The position numbers were made by a program, and so were the translations under genes. Shown here one piece after another: positions 9,236-19,049 of a stretch of DNA of 64,000 bases (positions within the stretch are counted from its first letter, which is position 1; the number at the start of each line of letters is the position of its first letter). The DNA lies in contig NZ_LWLN01000001.1 in NCBI RefSeq assembly GCF_001953745.1, forward strand, positions 3,162,001 to 3,226,000, given 5' to 3'. The notes beneath the pieces are model-generated. The model did not search any database. It was not told where the DNA came from and worked only from the letters and a program-made list of their open reading frames with translations. The stretch comes from Natrinema saccharevitans (GTDB lineage Archaea; Halobacteriota; Halobacteria; Halobacteriales; Natrialbaceae).

Positions 9236-10150
9236 ATGACGAAAGTTAGCGTGGTCGGCGCGGCCGGAACCGTCGGGGCCGCTGCGGGCTACAACATCGC
9301 GCTTCGGGAGGTCGCGGACGAGATCGTCCTCGTGGACATTCCGGACAAGGAAGACGACACGATCGGGCAGGCCGCCGACACGAACCACGGCGTGGCCTAC
9401 GACTCGAACACGACGATCCGACAGGGCGACTACGCGGACACCGCCGGCTCGGACGTCGTCGTCATCACGGCCGGCATTCCGCGCCAGCCGGGCCAGACCC
9501 GGATCGACCTGGCCGGCGACAACGCGCCGATCATGGAGGACATCGGCTCCTCGATCGCCGAACACAACGACGACTTCGTCACCGTCACCACGTCCAACCC
9601 GGTCGACCTGCTGAACCGGCACCTCTACGAGACGGGCGACCGCGCCCGCGAGAAAGTGATCGGCTTCGGCGGCCGGCTCGACTCCGCCCGCTTTCGCTAC
9701 GTGATCTCCGAGCGCTTCGACGTTCCCGTCCAGAACGTCGAGGCGACGATCCTCGGGGAACACGGCGACGCCCAGGTCCCCGTCTTCTCCAAAGTGCGGG
9801 TCGACGGACAAGACGTCGCGTTCGACGAGGACGAGAAAGAGGAGTTGCTCGAGGAACTCCAGACCTCGGCGATGAACGTCATCGAGAAGAAGGGCGCGAC
9901 CGAGTGGGGGCCGGCCACCGGCGTCGGCCACATGGTCGAGGCCATCCTCCGGGACACGGGCGAAGTCCTGCCCGCGAGCGTCACGCTCGAGGGCGAGTAC
10001 GGCCACGAGGACACCGCCTTCGGCGTCCCCTGTAAGCTCGGGGCCGACGGCGTCGAGGAGATCGTCGAGTGGGACCTCACCGAGTACGAGCGCAACCAGC
10101 TCGGCGAGGCCGCCGAGAAGCTCTCGGAACAGTACGACGAGATCAGCTAA
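9236..10150 (+). CDS. mdh: Malate dehydrogenase (NAD-dependent, LDH-like type)
   Basis: A 304-residue enzyme interconverting malate and oxaloacetate in the citric acid cycle. It has the Rossmann motif GAAGTVG near the N-terminus, Asp in LVDIP for NAD preference, the substrate loop [10 protein letters not shown] whose Arg at the specificity position indicates malate rather than lactate, and the catalytic His in [12 protein letters not shown]. Sequence and length match the well-studied halophilic LDH-like malate dehydrogenases, which are acidic salt-dependent tetramers. ATG 9236 fits both family length and the TATA box at 9201. Confidence 0.97.
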   Translation: MTKVSVVGAAGTVGAAAGYNIALREVADEIVLVDIPDKEDDTIGQAADTNHGVAYDSNTTIRQGDYADTAGSDVVVITAGIPRQPGQTRIDLAGDNAPIMEDIGSSIAEHNDDFVTVTTSNPVDLLNRHLYETGDRAREKVIGFGGRLDSARFRYVISERFDVPVQNVEATILGEHGDAQVPVFSKVRVDGQDVAFDEDEKEELLEELQTSAMNVIEKKGATEWGPATGVGHMVEAILRDTGEVLPASVTLEGEYGHEDTAFGVPCKLGADGVEEIVEWDLTEYERNQLGEAAEKLSEQYDEIS

Positions 10151-10306
10151 CGCGGTCCTCGCTTGCAGTCCGTTTTTCCGATTCCACGCCCGCCGTCAGC
10201 GGTGGCTCGCCCCGGATCGAACGGACCGTCGGATAGCCCCGCCGACTCGTTCTCTTCGTCGCCGCTGACGCCACTGTCTCCGACACGAACGCGCCTCGAG
10301 TCGTCC

Positions 10307-10552
10307 CTACGGAATCAGCTGCTCGCCGTCGTCGTCGTAGATCGTGATCGCATCGACCGGACAGGAGCGGGCGGCGAACTTCGCGTCCAGTTCCGCGTCG
10401 TCGGGGACCTCGCGGACGAAGACGCCCTCCTCGCGTTCCTCGCTGTCCGCGAGGATCGCCTTCCCCTTCGATTTGTCCGCCTCGAAGGCGTCCCACTCGG
10501 CGACACACTGGAACATCCCGATACAGACGTCCTCGTCGAATTCGACCTTCAT
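10307..10552 (-). CDS. Small single-cluster ferredoxin with three cluster cysteines
   Basis: An 81-residue acidic ferredoxin, an electron carrier in the cytoplasm. The cluster motif is CIGMFQC (Cys 10 and 16) and CPV (Cys 64). The usual second Cys (CxxC) is replaced by Met at position 13, so either a 3Fe-4S cluster or a 4Fe-4S with a non-Cys ligand is expected, as in some archaeal and actinobacterial 3Fe ferredoxins. An acidic insert separates the motifs. A TATA-like box GATTTACG lies about 10578-10586 on the minus strand. Confidence 0.82.
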   Translation of the reverse strand: MKVEFDEDVCIGMFQCVAEWDAFEADKSKGKAILADSEEREEGVFVREVPDDAELDAKFAARSCPVDAITIYDDDGEQLIP

Positions 10553-10666
10553 GCGAGGGGGTTGGGCCGATCGGCGTAAATCGGTAGCGGTCCCCGACCG
10601 TGGGTCGAGATACCAGAGACCATATGTCGTCGTGTTTTTATTACTCGGCGGGTCGTCGCTCCGAGC

Positions 10667-11464
10667 ATGACTGCGGACCGACCCGGGCCGTCAGAATCGA
10701 CGGCCGCGGCCGACCCGCTCGGACGGGCGATGCTCGCACACCACCGCGACGAGCCGGGACGACTCGTCTACCGCGACGGTGCGGACGTACGGGACGGCAA
10801 CGTCGCCGAGTTCTACTTCTCGAGCCCCGAGTCGTGGACACCGGCGACGATCGACGGCCTAGAGCGACTCGCCGAGCGCGAACCGGTCATCGACGTGGGC
10901 TGTGGCGCGGGCAAACACCTCCTGTGGTGGGACGAGCGCGGCGTCGAGGCCGTCGGCGTCGACGTGAGTCCGACCGCCGTTCGAGCCGCCCGTGAACGCG
11001 GTGCCGAGGGCGTTCTCGCGGGCGACATGTTCGACCTGCCAGTGGCGACCGGCGCGGTAGGCGCGGTCCATGCCGTCGGGACGCAGGTCGGCCTCGGGCG
11101 GTCGCTGGCGGGAATCCGCGACCTGCTCCGGGAGTTTGCCCGCGTCACCGACGAGGCGGGCGTGGCCGTCGTCGACAACTACGGTCCGACGCGGCTGAAC
11201 GACGACTTCCTCGGCTACCGGTCGGATCCACGGGAGGGGATCGCCCACCGGTGTTTCCACCTCGAGTTCGAACGCGAGGCGGACGGCGAGCAGCGACGCG
11301 AGGTCGGCCGAACCCTGCAGTTCCTGCTGTGTTCGCCCGGACGGCTTCGCGAGGCGACGGTCGGAACGCCGTGGACGCCGGCCCGCGTTTCCCGGACTGA
11401 CGAGGGCGGTCATTACCGCCTCGAGTTGCGAAAGGAGAGGACCGCAGCGGGATCGTCGGAATAA
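10667..11464 (+). CDS. Class I SAM-dependent methyltransferase
   Basis: A 265-residue Rossmann-fold methyltransferase. Motif I is VIDVGCGAGKHLLWW (about residues 74-88), then the acidic end of strand 2 (GVDVSP) and GDMFDLPVATGAVGAVHAVG for motifs II and III. No feature identifies the acceptor. A TATA box GTTTTTATTA (10634-10643) lies 29 bases before the ATG, so the transcript should be leaderless. The N-terminal 40 residues are not part of the core fold. Confidence 0.8.
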   Translation: MTADRPGPSESTAAADPLGRAMLAHHRDEPGRLVYRDGADVRDGNVAEFYFSSPESWTPATIDGLERLAEREPVIDVGCGAGKHLLWWDERGVEAVGVDVSPTAVRAARERGAEGVLAGDMFDLPVATGAVGAVHAVGTQVGLGRSLAGIRDLLREFARVTDEAGVAVVDNYGPTRLNDDFLGYRSDPREGIAHRCFHLEFEREADGEQRREVGRTLQFLLCSPGRLREATVGTPWTPARVSRTDEGGHYRLELRKERTAAGSSE

Positions 11465-11554
11465 CGACGGGCGCGGCGAGCTCCGGGCATCTCGTTCGAC
11501 TGCCGAGCAATGCTTTTCCACCCCGTCGTAGAACGGGAAGGTACGAGAGACTGA

Positions 11555-12766
11555 ATGGTTGCATTCTCCTTCGCGGTTCTCGTCACCGCGGCCGTCGTCA
11601 CCTGTCTATTCATGGCGTGGGTGCTGGGGGCCAACAGCAACTCGCCGCCCTTTGCCCCGGCGATCGGTGCGAACGCCATCTCGACGATGCAGGCGGCGTT
11701 CGTCATCGGCCTGCTCGCGGCCGCGGGAGCGCTCATGCAGGGCGGCAGCATCTCCGAGACCGTCGGCGCGGACCTGATCGACGGCGTGATGATCACGCCG
11801 CTTGCGGCCACCGCTGGGCTGTTGACCGCGGCGGGATTCATGGCGATCGGCATCTACACGCGGTACCCGATCCCCGCGGCGTTTGCGACCACGGGCGCGA
11901 TGGTCGGCGTCGGCCTCTCGCTCGGCGGCGATCCCGCGATAGCGACCTACCGCCGGCTCGGGATCTTCTGGGCGCTGGTGCCGGTCATGTCCGGCGGGCT
12001 GGCCTACGCGACGGCGACGGTCCTGCGCCGCGACGACGTCCCCGAGACCGTGGGGGTGCCGCTGCTGGCCGGCGTCGTCGGCGCGATCCTCGCCAACGTC
12101 CGGCTCGGAGTGATCCCCGATCCGACCGCCGACCAGGGGACGCTGGCCGGCTTCGTCTCCCGACTGATCGGCGGCGGCCCGAGCCTCGCCACCGGCGTCG
12201 ACCTCGGCACCGCCCTCGTGACGATCGGGGCAGGCGTCCTCGCGTTCGCCCTGGTCCGCGAGCGCGTCCGCGTCTCCGTGGAGGATGGGATCCGCTCGTT
12301 CCTGCTCGTCCTGGGCGGCATCGTCGCCTTCTCCTCGGGCGGCTCGCAGGTCGGGCTCGCGACCGGCCCGCTCGAGAACCTCTTCCGGACCGAACTCGGG
12401 CTCCCGGGGATCCTCCTGCTGTCGATCGGCGCGACGGGCATCCTCGCCGGCGCGTGGATGGGCGCGCCGCGGCTGTTACAGGCAACGTCTCGGGAGTACG
12501 CCCAGCTGGGCGTGCGACGATCGATCGCCGCGCTGGTGCCGGGTTTTATCATCGCCCAGCTCGCCATCGCGCTGGGTATCCCCATCTCGCTGAACAACAT
12601 CGTCCTCTCGGGAGTCATCGGCGGCGGACTGGCCGGCGGCTCTGCCGGCGTCTCCCGGCGGAAGATCGCCGTCACGATCACCTTCTGGCTGATCACGCTC
12701 TCGAGTTCCGTCGTCGTCAGCTACGGGCTGTATCGGCTGTTCGCGGCGGTCATCGGCGGGTCGTGA
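11555..12766 (+). CDS. pitA: PiT-type inorganic phosphate permease
   Basis: A 403-residue integral membrane carrier of the PHO4/PiT family, which takes up inorganic phosphate by ion symport. The repeated family signature is visible at both ends: GANSNSPPFAPAIGANAISTMQA (residues 25-47, with the conserved GAND-like and P/G positions) and GIPISLNNIVLSGVIGGGLAGG (about 345-366). Around ten spans are predicted. It converges on a universal-stress-protein gene 35 bases away, a pairing that is common in haloarchaea and suggests a stress or nucleotide-binding partner. Confidence 0.88.
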   Translation: MVAFSFAVLVTAAVVTCLFMAWVLGANSNSPPFAPAIGANAISTMQAAFVIGLLAAAGALMQGGSISETVGADLIDGVMITPLAATAGLLTAAGFMAIGIYTRYPIPAAFATTGAMVGVGLSLGGDPAIATYRRLGIFWALVPVMSGGLAYATATVLRRDDVPETVGVPLLAGVVGAILANVRLGVIPDPTADQGTLAGFVSRLIGGGPSLATGVDLGTALVTIGAGVLAFALVRERVRVSVEDGIRSFLLVLGGIVAFSSGGSQVGLATGPLENLFRTELGLPGILLLSIGATGILAGAWMGAPRLLQATSREYAQLGVRRSIAALVPGFIIAQLAIALGIPISLNNIVLSGVIGGGLAGGSAGVSRRKIAVTITFWLITLSSSVVVSYGLYRLFAAVIGGS

Positions 12767-12800
12767 GTACCTCCGGCGGCTCGAGGGCGACCTCGAGCGG

Positions 12801-13238
12801 TTACTCCAGCACCGTTACCGGCTCCGAAGTGCGCTCGACGACCGTAGCGGCGATCCCGCGGCCCAGAAACCGCCTGAAAAAGCCCGCCGAGCCGGTCATC
12901 GAGCCGTAGAGAACGACGTGGTCGATCTCCTCGTCGGACGCATAGCGCGGGACGACGGTTCCGGGTCTGCCCTCGGCCGTCTCGATCCGGACCCGATCCG
13001 ACGGGGCGTCGGCGACCGACTCGAGCAGTTCGGTCGCGCTCTCCCGAGTAGCCGCCGTTCGCGCCTCGTCTCGCTCGAGGACGCCGCCCTCGCTGAGGGG
13101 TGCATCCAGTGGCGTGACGACGGCGAGGAGGGTGATATCGGCGTCGGGGAACGTCTCGCAGGCGTACGCGAGCGCCTCGTCCTCGCGGGGGCGGCCCAGC
13201 GTGGGGACGAGGACGCGGTCGGGATCGGAGTCGGCCAT
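12801..13238 (-). CDS. Universal stress protein (UspA family)
   Basis: A 145-residue single-domain UspA protein. Strand 1 is RVLVPTLGRPREDEALAYA, and the C-terminal nucleotide-loop region is VVLYGSMTGSAGFFRRFLGRG-like, with the Gly-rich loop partly degenerate, so ATP binding is uncertain. ATG 13238 is preferred over 13265, which adds nine non-conserved residues. It is arranged tail to tail with the phosphate permease gene. Confidence 0.85.
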   Translation of the reverse strand: MADSDPDRVLVPTLGRPREDEALAYACETFPDADITLLAVVTPLDAPLSEGGVLERDEARTAATRESATELLESVADAPSDRVRIETAEGRPGTVVPRYASDEEIDHVVLYGSMTGSAGFFRRFLGRGIAATVVERTSEPVTVLE

Positions 13239-13482
13239 GCGTGGCGCTTCGGGAGCCAGTCGCATCGGTCTATCGCCGTCGATCCGTTCTCGCAGCGCCG
13301 GGCATCTCGGTCACCCGGTTCGACCGGCATCGACTGCCGTTCGAAGAGCGAGAGCGACGACCGGTCGGCGTCGCTCGAGACGCAGTGACAGCAGACCGTC
13401 TCAGCCGAACCATCAGTCACCGATTCGAATATAAATCGAAATCGTGGCAAATGATTTTCACCACAGGGGTAGAACCCGGATC

Positions 13483-13911
13483 ATGGACTCCGAAGCGGAG
13501 GTGTCGGAATCGGCCCGACCGCTCACCCGAAGCGACCTCGTACGGTCGGGAGTGATCGCGCTCGTCGTGTCGTTGGTCATCAACTGGCTCATCGTGTTCG
13601 TGGCGAACGCCGGCGGCATCGCGCCCGAACTGGCGGCGCTGAATTACGAGCCGGTATCGTTCTTTACGACCATCGGGGTCGTCGGTGCGACCGTAACCTA
13701 CGGCGTTCTCGCGCGAACCGTTGCCGACCGGGATCGTGCGTTCACGATCGTCGCGGCGATCGTCCTCCTTCTCTCCTTGCTTCCCGATTTCGTCGTCATC
13801 CCCGATCAGCCCGGTGGCAGTCTCGTCGCCGGCGCGGTTCTCGGTCTGATGCACGTCGCGACGGCAGTCGTTTGTGTGGGTGTACTGACCGACCGCCGGA
13901 ACCGACGATGA
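13483..13911 (+). CDS. DUF6069-like four-span membrane protein
   Basis: A 142-residue protein with four hydrophobic segments (about residues 22-42, 60-82, 90-110 and 117-137) and no charged catalytic motif. It resembles the DUF6069 family, whose function is unknown. ATG 13483 follows a TATA-like box (AATATAAAT, about 13428-13436) with a leader of roughly 20 bases. The in-frame GTG at 13444 is possible but overlaps the promoter. Confidence 0.65.
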   Translation: MDSEAEVSESARPLTRSDLVRSGVIALVVSLVINWLIVFVANAGGIAPELAALNYEPVSFFTTIGVVGATVTYGVLARTVADRDRAFTIVAAIVLLLSLLPDFVVIPDQPGGSLVAGAVLGLMHVATAVVCVGVLTDRRNRR

Positions 13912-13947
13912 GACGGCGGTCCCGGTCCGCGGAGTCCGCAAGACGAT

Positions 13948-13956
13948 AGTTTAAAC
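13948..13956 (+). promoter_or_regulatory. TATA box of hel308-cgi121
   Basis: AGTTTAAAC centred 29 bases before the hel308 ATG; implies a leaderless transcript carrying hel308 and the overlapping cgi121. Confidence 0.55.
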
Positions 13957-13980
13957 CGCGAAAGGGGCCAAAGGCGGGTA

Positions 13981-16338
13981 ATGAATATCGAGGAGCTGTC
14001 GGGGCTCCCGGCCGGTGCCGTCGACCACTTCCGGCGCGAGGGCATCGAGGAACTCTACCCGCCCCAGGCCGAGGCGGTCGAGGCCGGGGCGACCGACGGG
14101 GAGAACCTCGTGGCCGCCGTCCCGACCGCCAGCGGGAAGACGATGGTCGCCGCGCTCTCGATGCTGTCGGCGATCGAACGCGGCGGGAAAGCGCTCTACA
14201 TCGTCCCCCTGCGGGCGCTCGCCAGCGAGAAAAAGGCGGAGTTCGAGGCCTACGAGGAGTTCGGCGTCACGGTCGGGGTCACGACGGGCAACTACGAGAG
14301 CACCAGCGACTGGCTCGCGACCAAAGACATCGTCGTCGCCACCAGCGAGAAGGTCGACTCGCTCGTTCGCAACGGCGCGGACTGGCTCTCGGAGCTGACC
14401 TGCGTCGTCAGCGACGAAGTCCACCTGATCGACGACCGCAACCGAGGGCCGACCCTCGAGGTGACCCTCGCGAAGCTGCGGAAGCTCAACCCGGGGATGC
14501 AACAGGTCGCGCTGTCGGCGACGGTCGGCAACGCCGACGAGATCGCCGACTGGCTCGACGCCGCCTTGATCGACACCGACTGGCGGCCGATCGACCTGCG
14601 GATGGGGGTCCACTACGGCAACGCCCTGAACTTCGACGACGGCTCGACCCGAGAAGTGCCGGTCCAGGGCTCGGAGAAGCAGGAGGCCGCGCTCGTCCGC
14701 GACATCGTCCGGGAGGGCGGTTCCTCGCTGGTGTTCGTCAACTCCCGCCGGAACGCCGAGGCCGCCGCGGGCCGGCTGGACGGGGTCGTGAAACCGGAGC
14801 TGACCGGCGACGAGCGGGCCGAACTCGCCGAGTTGGCCGACGAGATCCGCGACGACAGCGACACCGAGACGAGCGCGGATCTGGCCGACTGCGTCGAGCG
14901 CGGCGCCGCCTTCCACCACGCCGGCCTCTCGAACACCCAGCGCTCGCTCGTCGAGGACGCCTTCCGCGACCGGCTCCTGAAGGTGATCTCGGCGACGCCG
15001 ACACTCGCCGCGGGGGTCAACACGCCCGCCCGCCGCGTGATCGTCCGCGACTGGCGGCGGTTCGACCCCAGTGCGGGCGGGATGTCCCCGCTCGACGTCC
15101 TCGAGGTCCACCAGATGATGGGACGAGCGGGTCGCCCGGGACTCGACCCCTACGGAGAGGCCGTGTTGCTCGCCAAGAGCCACGACGAGAGCCAGGAGCT
15201 GTTCGACCGCTACATCTGGGCCGATCCCGAGCCCGTCCGGTCGAAACTCGCGGCCGAGCCCGCGCTGCGGACACACGTCCTCGCGACCGTCGCTTCGGGC
15301 TTCGCTCGCACGCGCGAGGGGCTGCTCGAGTTCCTCGAGGCCACCCTCTATGCCAGCCAGTCCGACGAGCCCGGCCGGCTCGAGACGGTCACCGACACCG
15401 TCTTGGAGTACCTCGAGTCGAACGACTTCATAACGCGACGCCGGGGAGACGATGACGACAGCGATGACGCCGCCGACGGCGCGTTCACCACCGCGGCCGC
15501 CCTCGACAGTGGCGGCCGCGACGAGGGACTCGAGGCGACCAGTCTCGGCCACACCGTCTCGCGGCTCTATCTGGATCCGATGAGCGCCGCCGAGATCGTC
15601 CACGGACTCGAGCGCGCCGACGAGCGCCCGACTGCGCTGGGGCTCTACCAGCTGCTCTCGCGGACGCCGGATATGTACGAACTCTACCTGCGCTCGGGCG
15701 AGGACGACCAGTACGGCGAACTGTTCTACGAACGTGAGACCGAACTGCTCGGGAACGCCCCCAGCGAGTTCGAAGAGGAGCGCTTCGAGGACTGGCTGGC
15801 CGCGCTCAAAACGGGGAAGCTGCTCGAGGACTGGGCCGACGAGACAGACGAGGAGCGGATCACGGACCGGTACCAGGTCGGCCCCGGCGACCTCCGCGGG
15901 AAAGTCGACACCGCCGAGTGGCTGCTGGGCGCGGCCGAGTCGCTGGCCGCGGAGATCGACAGCGAGTGGACCGTCGCGGTCCGGGAGGCCCGCGCCCGCG
16001 TCGAACACGGCGTGAGCGAGGAACTGCTCGAACTCGTCTCGGTCGGCGGCGTCGGCCGCAAGCGCGCCCGGCGACTCCACGACGCGGGGATCGAGGAGCC
16101 CGCCGACCTCCGGACCGTGGACAAGGGCGTCGTCCTGAGCGTCCTCAAGGGGGAGAAGACGGCCGAGACCGTCCTCGAGAACGCCGGCCGCGAGGACCCC
16201 TCGATGGACGGCGTCGAGCCGGCGTCACCGGGAGCGGGCGACGACGAGAACGGCGCAGCGGCCGCGGACGACACCCCGAACGAGGAGACGGCCGCGACGG
16301 ATACCGACGACAGTCAAGCGAGTCTAGGTGATTTCTGA
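13981..16338 (+). CDS. hel308: Hel308 3'-5' DNA helicase
   Basis: A 785-residue SF2 (Ski2/HelQ-type) helicase that acts at stalled forks and in recombination. Motifs: Q-motif-like YPPQAEAV (26-33), Walker A PTASGKT (48-54), DEVH (145-148), LSATVGN, and GRAGRPG for motif VI. The middle and C-terminal regions hold the winged helix, ratchet and HhH domains ([17 protein letters not shown] near 690). The extreme C-terminus is QASLGDF (779-785), a PIP-box-like sequence after an acidic tail, suggesting PCNA docking. Its stop overlaps the start of cgi121 by one base (TGATG). Confidence 0.96.
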   Translation: MNIEELSGLPAGAVDHFRREGIEELYPPQAEAVEAGATDGENLVAAVPTASGKTMVAALSMLSAIERGGKALYIVPLRALASEKKAEFEAYEEFGVTVGVTTGNYESTSDWLATKDIVVATSEKVDSLVRNGADWLSELTCVVSDEVHLIDDRNRGPTLEVTLAKLRKLNPGMQQVALSATVGNADEIADWLDAALIDTDWRPIDLRMGVHYGNALNFDDGSTREVPVQGSEKQEAALVRDIVREGGSSLVFVNSRRNAEAAAGRLDGVVKPELTGDERAELAELADEIRDDSDTETSADLADCVERGAAFHHAGLSNTQRSLVEDAFRDRLLKVISATPTLAAGVNTPARRVIVRDWRRFDPSAGGMSPLDVLEVHQMMGRAGRPGLDPYGEAVLLAKSHDESQELFDRYIWADPEPVRSKLAAEPALRTHVLATVASGFARTREGLLEFLEATLYASQSDEPGRLETVTDTVLEYLESNDFITRRRGDDDDSDDAADGAFTTAAALDSGGRDEGLEATSLGHTVSRLYLDPMSAAEIVHGLERADERPTALGLYQLLSRTPDMYELYLRSGEDDQYGELFYERETELLGNAPSEFEEERFEDWLAALKTGKLLEDWADETDEERITDRYQVGPGDLRGKVDTAEWLLGAAESLAAEIDSEWTVAVREARARVEHGVSEELLELVSVGGVGRKRARRLHDAGIEEPADLRTVDKGVVLSVLKGEKTAETVLENAGREDPSMDGVEPASPGAGDDENGAAAADDTPNEETAATDTDDSQASLGDF

Positions 16339-16838
16339 TGGAGCTACTCGAATGCCGCCTCGAGATCGACGATCTGGATGCGTTCGTAAGCGACCTCGGC
16401 GAGATCGGCGACCGCCACGACGTGACGATACAGGCCTTCGACGCGCGGTACGTGGCCGATCGACGACACCTCGAGCGCGCCGTCGAACTGGCCGATCGAG
16501 CCATCGAACGCGGCGAGAACGTCGCCCGGGACCGCGCCGTCGAGATCCTGCTGTACGCCGCCGGCCGCCGCCAGATCGATCGCGCCCTCGCGATGGGCGT
16601 CGACGAGGGCGAGACCCCGGCCGTCGTACTCGTCGACGGCGACGGGGACGAACGGGCCGCGCTCGAGGCGATCGAAGCCCTGAACGCGTTCCGCGAGCGG
16701 ACCGCGACGCTCGACCCGCGGGACGGCGAAACGCTGTGTAACTTCTTCGGGATTCCCGACACCGAGCGGGCGGCGACCGACGCGGGGCTGTCGGCACTGG
16801 TTCACGAGCGGGTCGCGCTGCTCGAGGTCGAGAAGTAG
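16338..16838 (+). CDS. cgi121: KEOPS complex subunit Cgi121
   Basis: A 166-residue Cgi121 protein, the KEOPS subunit that binds the tRNA CCA end during t6A37 synthesis. It shows the expected pattern: LLECRLEIDDLDAFVSDLG, a helical region beginning with a conserved QAFDARYVADRRHLERAVELA, and the C-terminal EIEALNAFR...NFFGIPDTE stretch. The start codon overlaps the hel308 stop by one base, so translation is coupled. This places a tRNA-modification subunit in the same transcript as a repair helicase. Confidence 0.88.
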   Translation: MELLECRLEIDDLDAFVSDLGEIGDRHDVTIQAFDARYVADRRHLERAVELADRAIERGENVARDRAVEILLYAAGRRQIDRALAMGVDEGETPAVVLVDGDGDERAALEAIEALNAFRERTATLDPRDGETLCNFFGIPDTERAATDAGLSALVHERVALLEVEK

Positions 16839-16899
16839 CCCGGACGTCGAAGTTCCGAATCGACACTACTCTCTTGTGTCGACACGGGATACATCCGCC

Positions 16900-18267
16900 A
16901 TGGTCACCCTCGAGGACCCCGTCGACATCGGCGGCCTCACGGTCCCAAACCGGCTCTACCGCGCGCCGCTGCTCGAGTGTGCGGGCAACGGTCCCGACGC
17001 GGTCGATACCCTGATCGACGATCTCGAGCCCGCAGCCGAATCGGGAGTCGGGCTGATCTGTCAGGGCGCGACGATCGTCCGCGGCGAGGGCGGCTGTGCC
17101 GCACCGGGGATGACCCGCGTTCACGACCCTGACTTCGTCGCCCGCCTCTCGCGGCTGACCGATCGGATCCACGACCACGGGAGCCGAATCGTCCTCCAGC
17201 TCGAACACGGCGGCCTCCGGAGCATGGAGACCTGGCACGCCGCGTACCGCGACGACAATCCCGGCCTCGAGCAACTCGCCGTCTCGGAGCCGCCGTGGCA
17301 GTTGCGCGCCCTCGACCGGCTGGGGTTTCTCGAGTACGACCCGCACGTGCTGACGACCGCGGAGGTGTACGACCTCGCGGCCGACTTCGGCCGGGCGGCG
17401 GCGCGGGCCGTCGAGGCCGGCTACGACGGGATCCATCTCGCCGGCGCGAACATGGGAATCGTCCAGCAGTTCTGCTCGCCGTTTTACAACCGCCGCGACG
17501 ACGAGTTCGGCGGGAGTCCAGAAGCGCGCCTCGAGTTCCTCGCGGTCGTCCACGACGAGATCCGCGAGCGGGCCGGCGACGTCCCCCTGCTGACGAAGGT
17601 CCCGGCCGAAACGCCCGCGCCACCCGCCCCGATCGTCCGCCGGAAGCTCTCGCTTCGGGACGGCGTCGAGATCGCCCGCCGGCTCGAGCGGATCGGCTAC
17701 GACGCGGTCGTGCCCGTCCAGACGTCGGTCGTCTGGGATATGAGCATCGTCCGCGGCGAATACCCCGCGCGAGCATGGGACAACGAAGCGTTGCGCGAGG
17801 AGTACGACGCCGCGTTCGGCGGTCCGACGCGGCGACGACTGGTCGCACTGGCCAACCGGATCCAATCGTTCCAGTACGACTTCGAACCCGCGTGGAACGA
17901 GGCGTTCTGTCGGCGCGTCCGCGAGCAAGTGTCGATCCCGGTGCTTGCGGAGGGCGGCATCCGCAAGCGGCGACAGATGGATCGGTTGCTGGGCGACTCG
18001 AGCGGGGATCGGAACGGCGCGAGCGACGTCGACCCGGCCTGTGACATGGTCGGCATGGCACGGCCGTTCTACGCCGAGCCGCGGCTTGGCGCGCGGCTGC
18101 TCGAGGGCGGATCCGAGACCGAAAATCCGCGCGTCCTCTGTGAAAGTTGTAACAACTGTACGGTGCCGCAAGTGACCGGGGCACCGGGGATCTGCCGGAC
18201 GCCCGCAGTGTTGCGAGAGCGAGGTGAACTCGAGCGGATGGGCGCGTACGAACGGCCCGAATCGTAA
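16900..18267 (+). CDS. Old Yellow Enzyme family FMN oxidoreductase with C-terminal Cys cluster
   Basis: A 455-residue NADH:flavin oxidoreductase. The TIM-barrel FMN domain has LTVPNRLYRAPL at the start, QLEHGG, GYDGIHLAGANMGIVQQFCSPFYNRRDDEFGGS (catalytic and FMN-phosphate region) and PVLAEGGIRKRRQMD. A late Cys-rich segment CESCNNCTV...GIC (about residues 405-425) resembles the 4Fe-4S site of 2,4-dienoyl-CoA reductase-type OYEs, but the second flavin/NAD domain of those enzymes is absent. Substrate unknown. GTG at 16876 is an alternative start eight residues upstream. Confidence 0.85.
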   Translation: MVTLEDPVDIGGLTVPNRLYRAPLLECAGNGPDAVDTLIDDLEPAAESGVGLICQGATIVRGEGGCAAPGMTRVHDPDFVARLSRLTDRIHDHGSRIVLQLEHGGLRSMETWHAAYRDDNPGLEQLAVSEPPWQLRALDRLGFLEYDPHVLTTAEVYDLAADFGRAAARAVEAGYDGIHLAGANMGIVQQFCSPFYNRRDDEFGGSPEARLEFLAVVHDEIRERAGDVPLLTKVPAETPAPPAPIVRRKLSLRDGVEIARRLERIGYDAVVPVQTSVVWDMSIVRGEYPARAWDNEALREEYDAAFGGPTRRRLVALANRIQSFQYDFEPAWNEAFCRRVREQVSIPVLAEGGIRKRRQMDRLLGDSSGDRNGASDVDPACDMVGMARPFYAEPRLGARLLEGGSETENPRVLCESCNNCTVPQVTGAPGICRTPAVLRERGELERMGAYERPES

Positions 18268-18268
18268 C

Positions 18269-18994
18269 TTATCCCGTAACGGTGCCGTTCGTCAGTTCCT
18301 CGAGGGTCCCCTCGACGGTGTAGTCGGGGGCCTCGACGCGGAACTGCGAGTCCGTCGACCCCGCGAAGTACAGCGGAATCGTGTACGAACCGTCGTCCTG
18401 AATCGGCGCTATCTCGCTGCGGTTCGCATTGATTTGATTGAGGGCGACCGTCTCACCTGCGTACTCGGAGTCGGTCGTTCCGTCGATCTCGTACTCGATC
18501 CATTCGGCGTCGACAGCCGAGCCTTCGATGGGGTAGCCGCGGTCGATCCAGCCGCCGTTCCCACCGCCACCGAGTCCTTCGTCGATCGCGTACGTGCGTT
18601 CGTATCCAGCGTCGATCAACGAGGCGGCGCGCTGGGACGACAGGTGGTGTGGACATCGGCAGTAGGTGACGATCCGCGTGTCCGTCGACCACTCTTCGAC
18701 CGGATCGTCGTCGATGCTGCCCGCGTCTTCCGCCGGCGAGAAAACGGCGTCTTTGATCCGAACTTCGTCGTACTGGGCGCGACCGCGCGCGTCGGCGAAC
18801 CGCGCCTCATCGTTTTTGAACCACTCGTATGCGTCTTCGACCGGGACGAGCGGCACATCGACGCCGCTGGGCGTCGAGTTCAGTTCGTAGTCGAATTCGT
18901 TGGCCGCCTCCGCATCGCTTCCACCGCCGAGACAGCCGGCGACCGCCCCGAGCGATGCCGCCCCTCCGAGAGCGAGGAATTGCCGTCGATTCAT
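18269..18994 (-). CDS. Tat-exported lipoprotein with rhodanese-like domain
   Basis: A 241-residue protein. The N-terminus has a twin-Arg signal (MNRRQFLALGG) and lipobox AGC at residue 20, so it should be Tat-exported and lipid-anchored outside the cell. Residues 45-155 resemble a rhodanese domain: DARGRAQYDEVRIKDAV and an active-site-like loop YCRCPHHLSSQRAASL with Cys, embedded in a stretch like sulfurtransferase catalytic loops. The last 80 residues form a separate beta-rich region. A TATA-like box (ACCATATCT on the minus strand, about 19014-19023) precedes the start by about 26 bases. Confidence 0.8.
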   Translation of the reverse strand: MNRRQFLALGGAASLGAVAGCLGGGSDAEAANEFDYELNSTPSGVDVPLVPVEDAYEWFKNDEARFADARGRAQYDEVRIKDAVFSPAEDAGSIDDDPVEEWSTDTRIVTYCRCPHHLSSQRAASLIDAGYERTYAIDEGLGGGGNGGWIDRGYPIEGSAVDAEWIEYEIDGTTDSEYAGETVALNQINANRSEIAPIQDDGSYTIPLYFAGSTDSQFRVEAPDYTVEGTLEELTNGTVTG

Positions 18995-19049
18995 AGGTAC
19001 GTCTAGCGACGAGAGGGAGATATGGTTTCTGGTGACTCGCAGGCCACCA

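Noticed and set aside
13951-16080. Long open frame (709 codons) antisense to hel308
   Set aside because: High G+C codon bias leaves the opposite strand open; the translation is Val/Gly/Asp repeats without motifs, and hel308 on the other strand is unambiguous.
16324-18171. Open frame antisense to cgi121 and the OYE gene
   Set aside because: Same antisense effect; it ends in an Arg-rich run and spans two clear genes.
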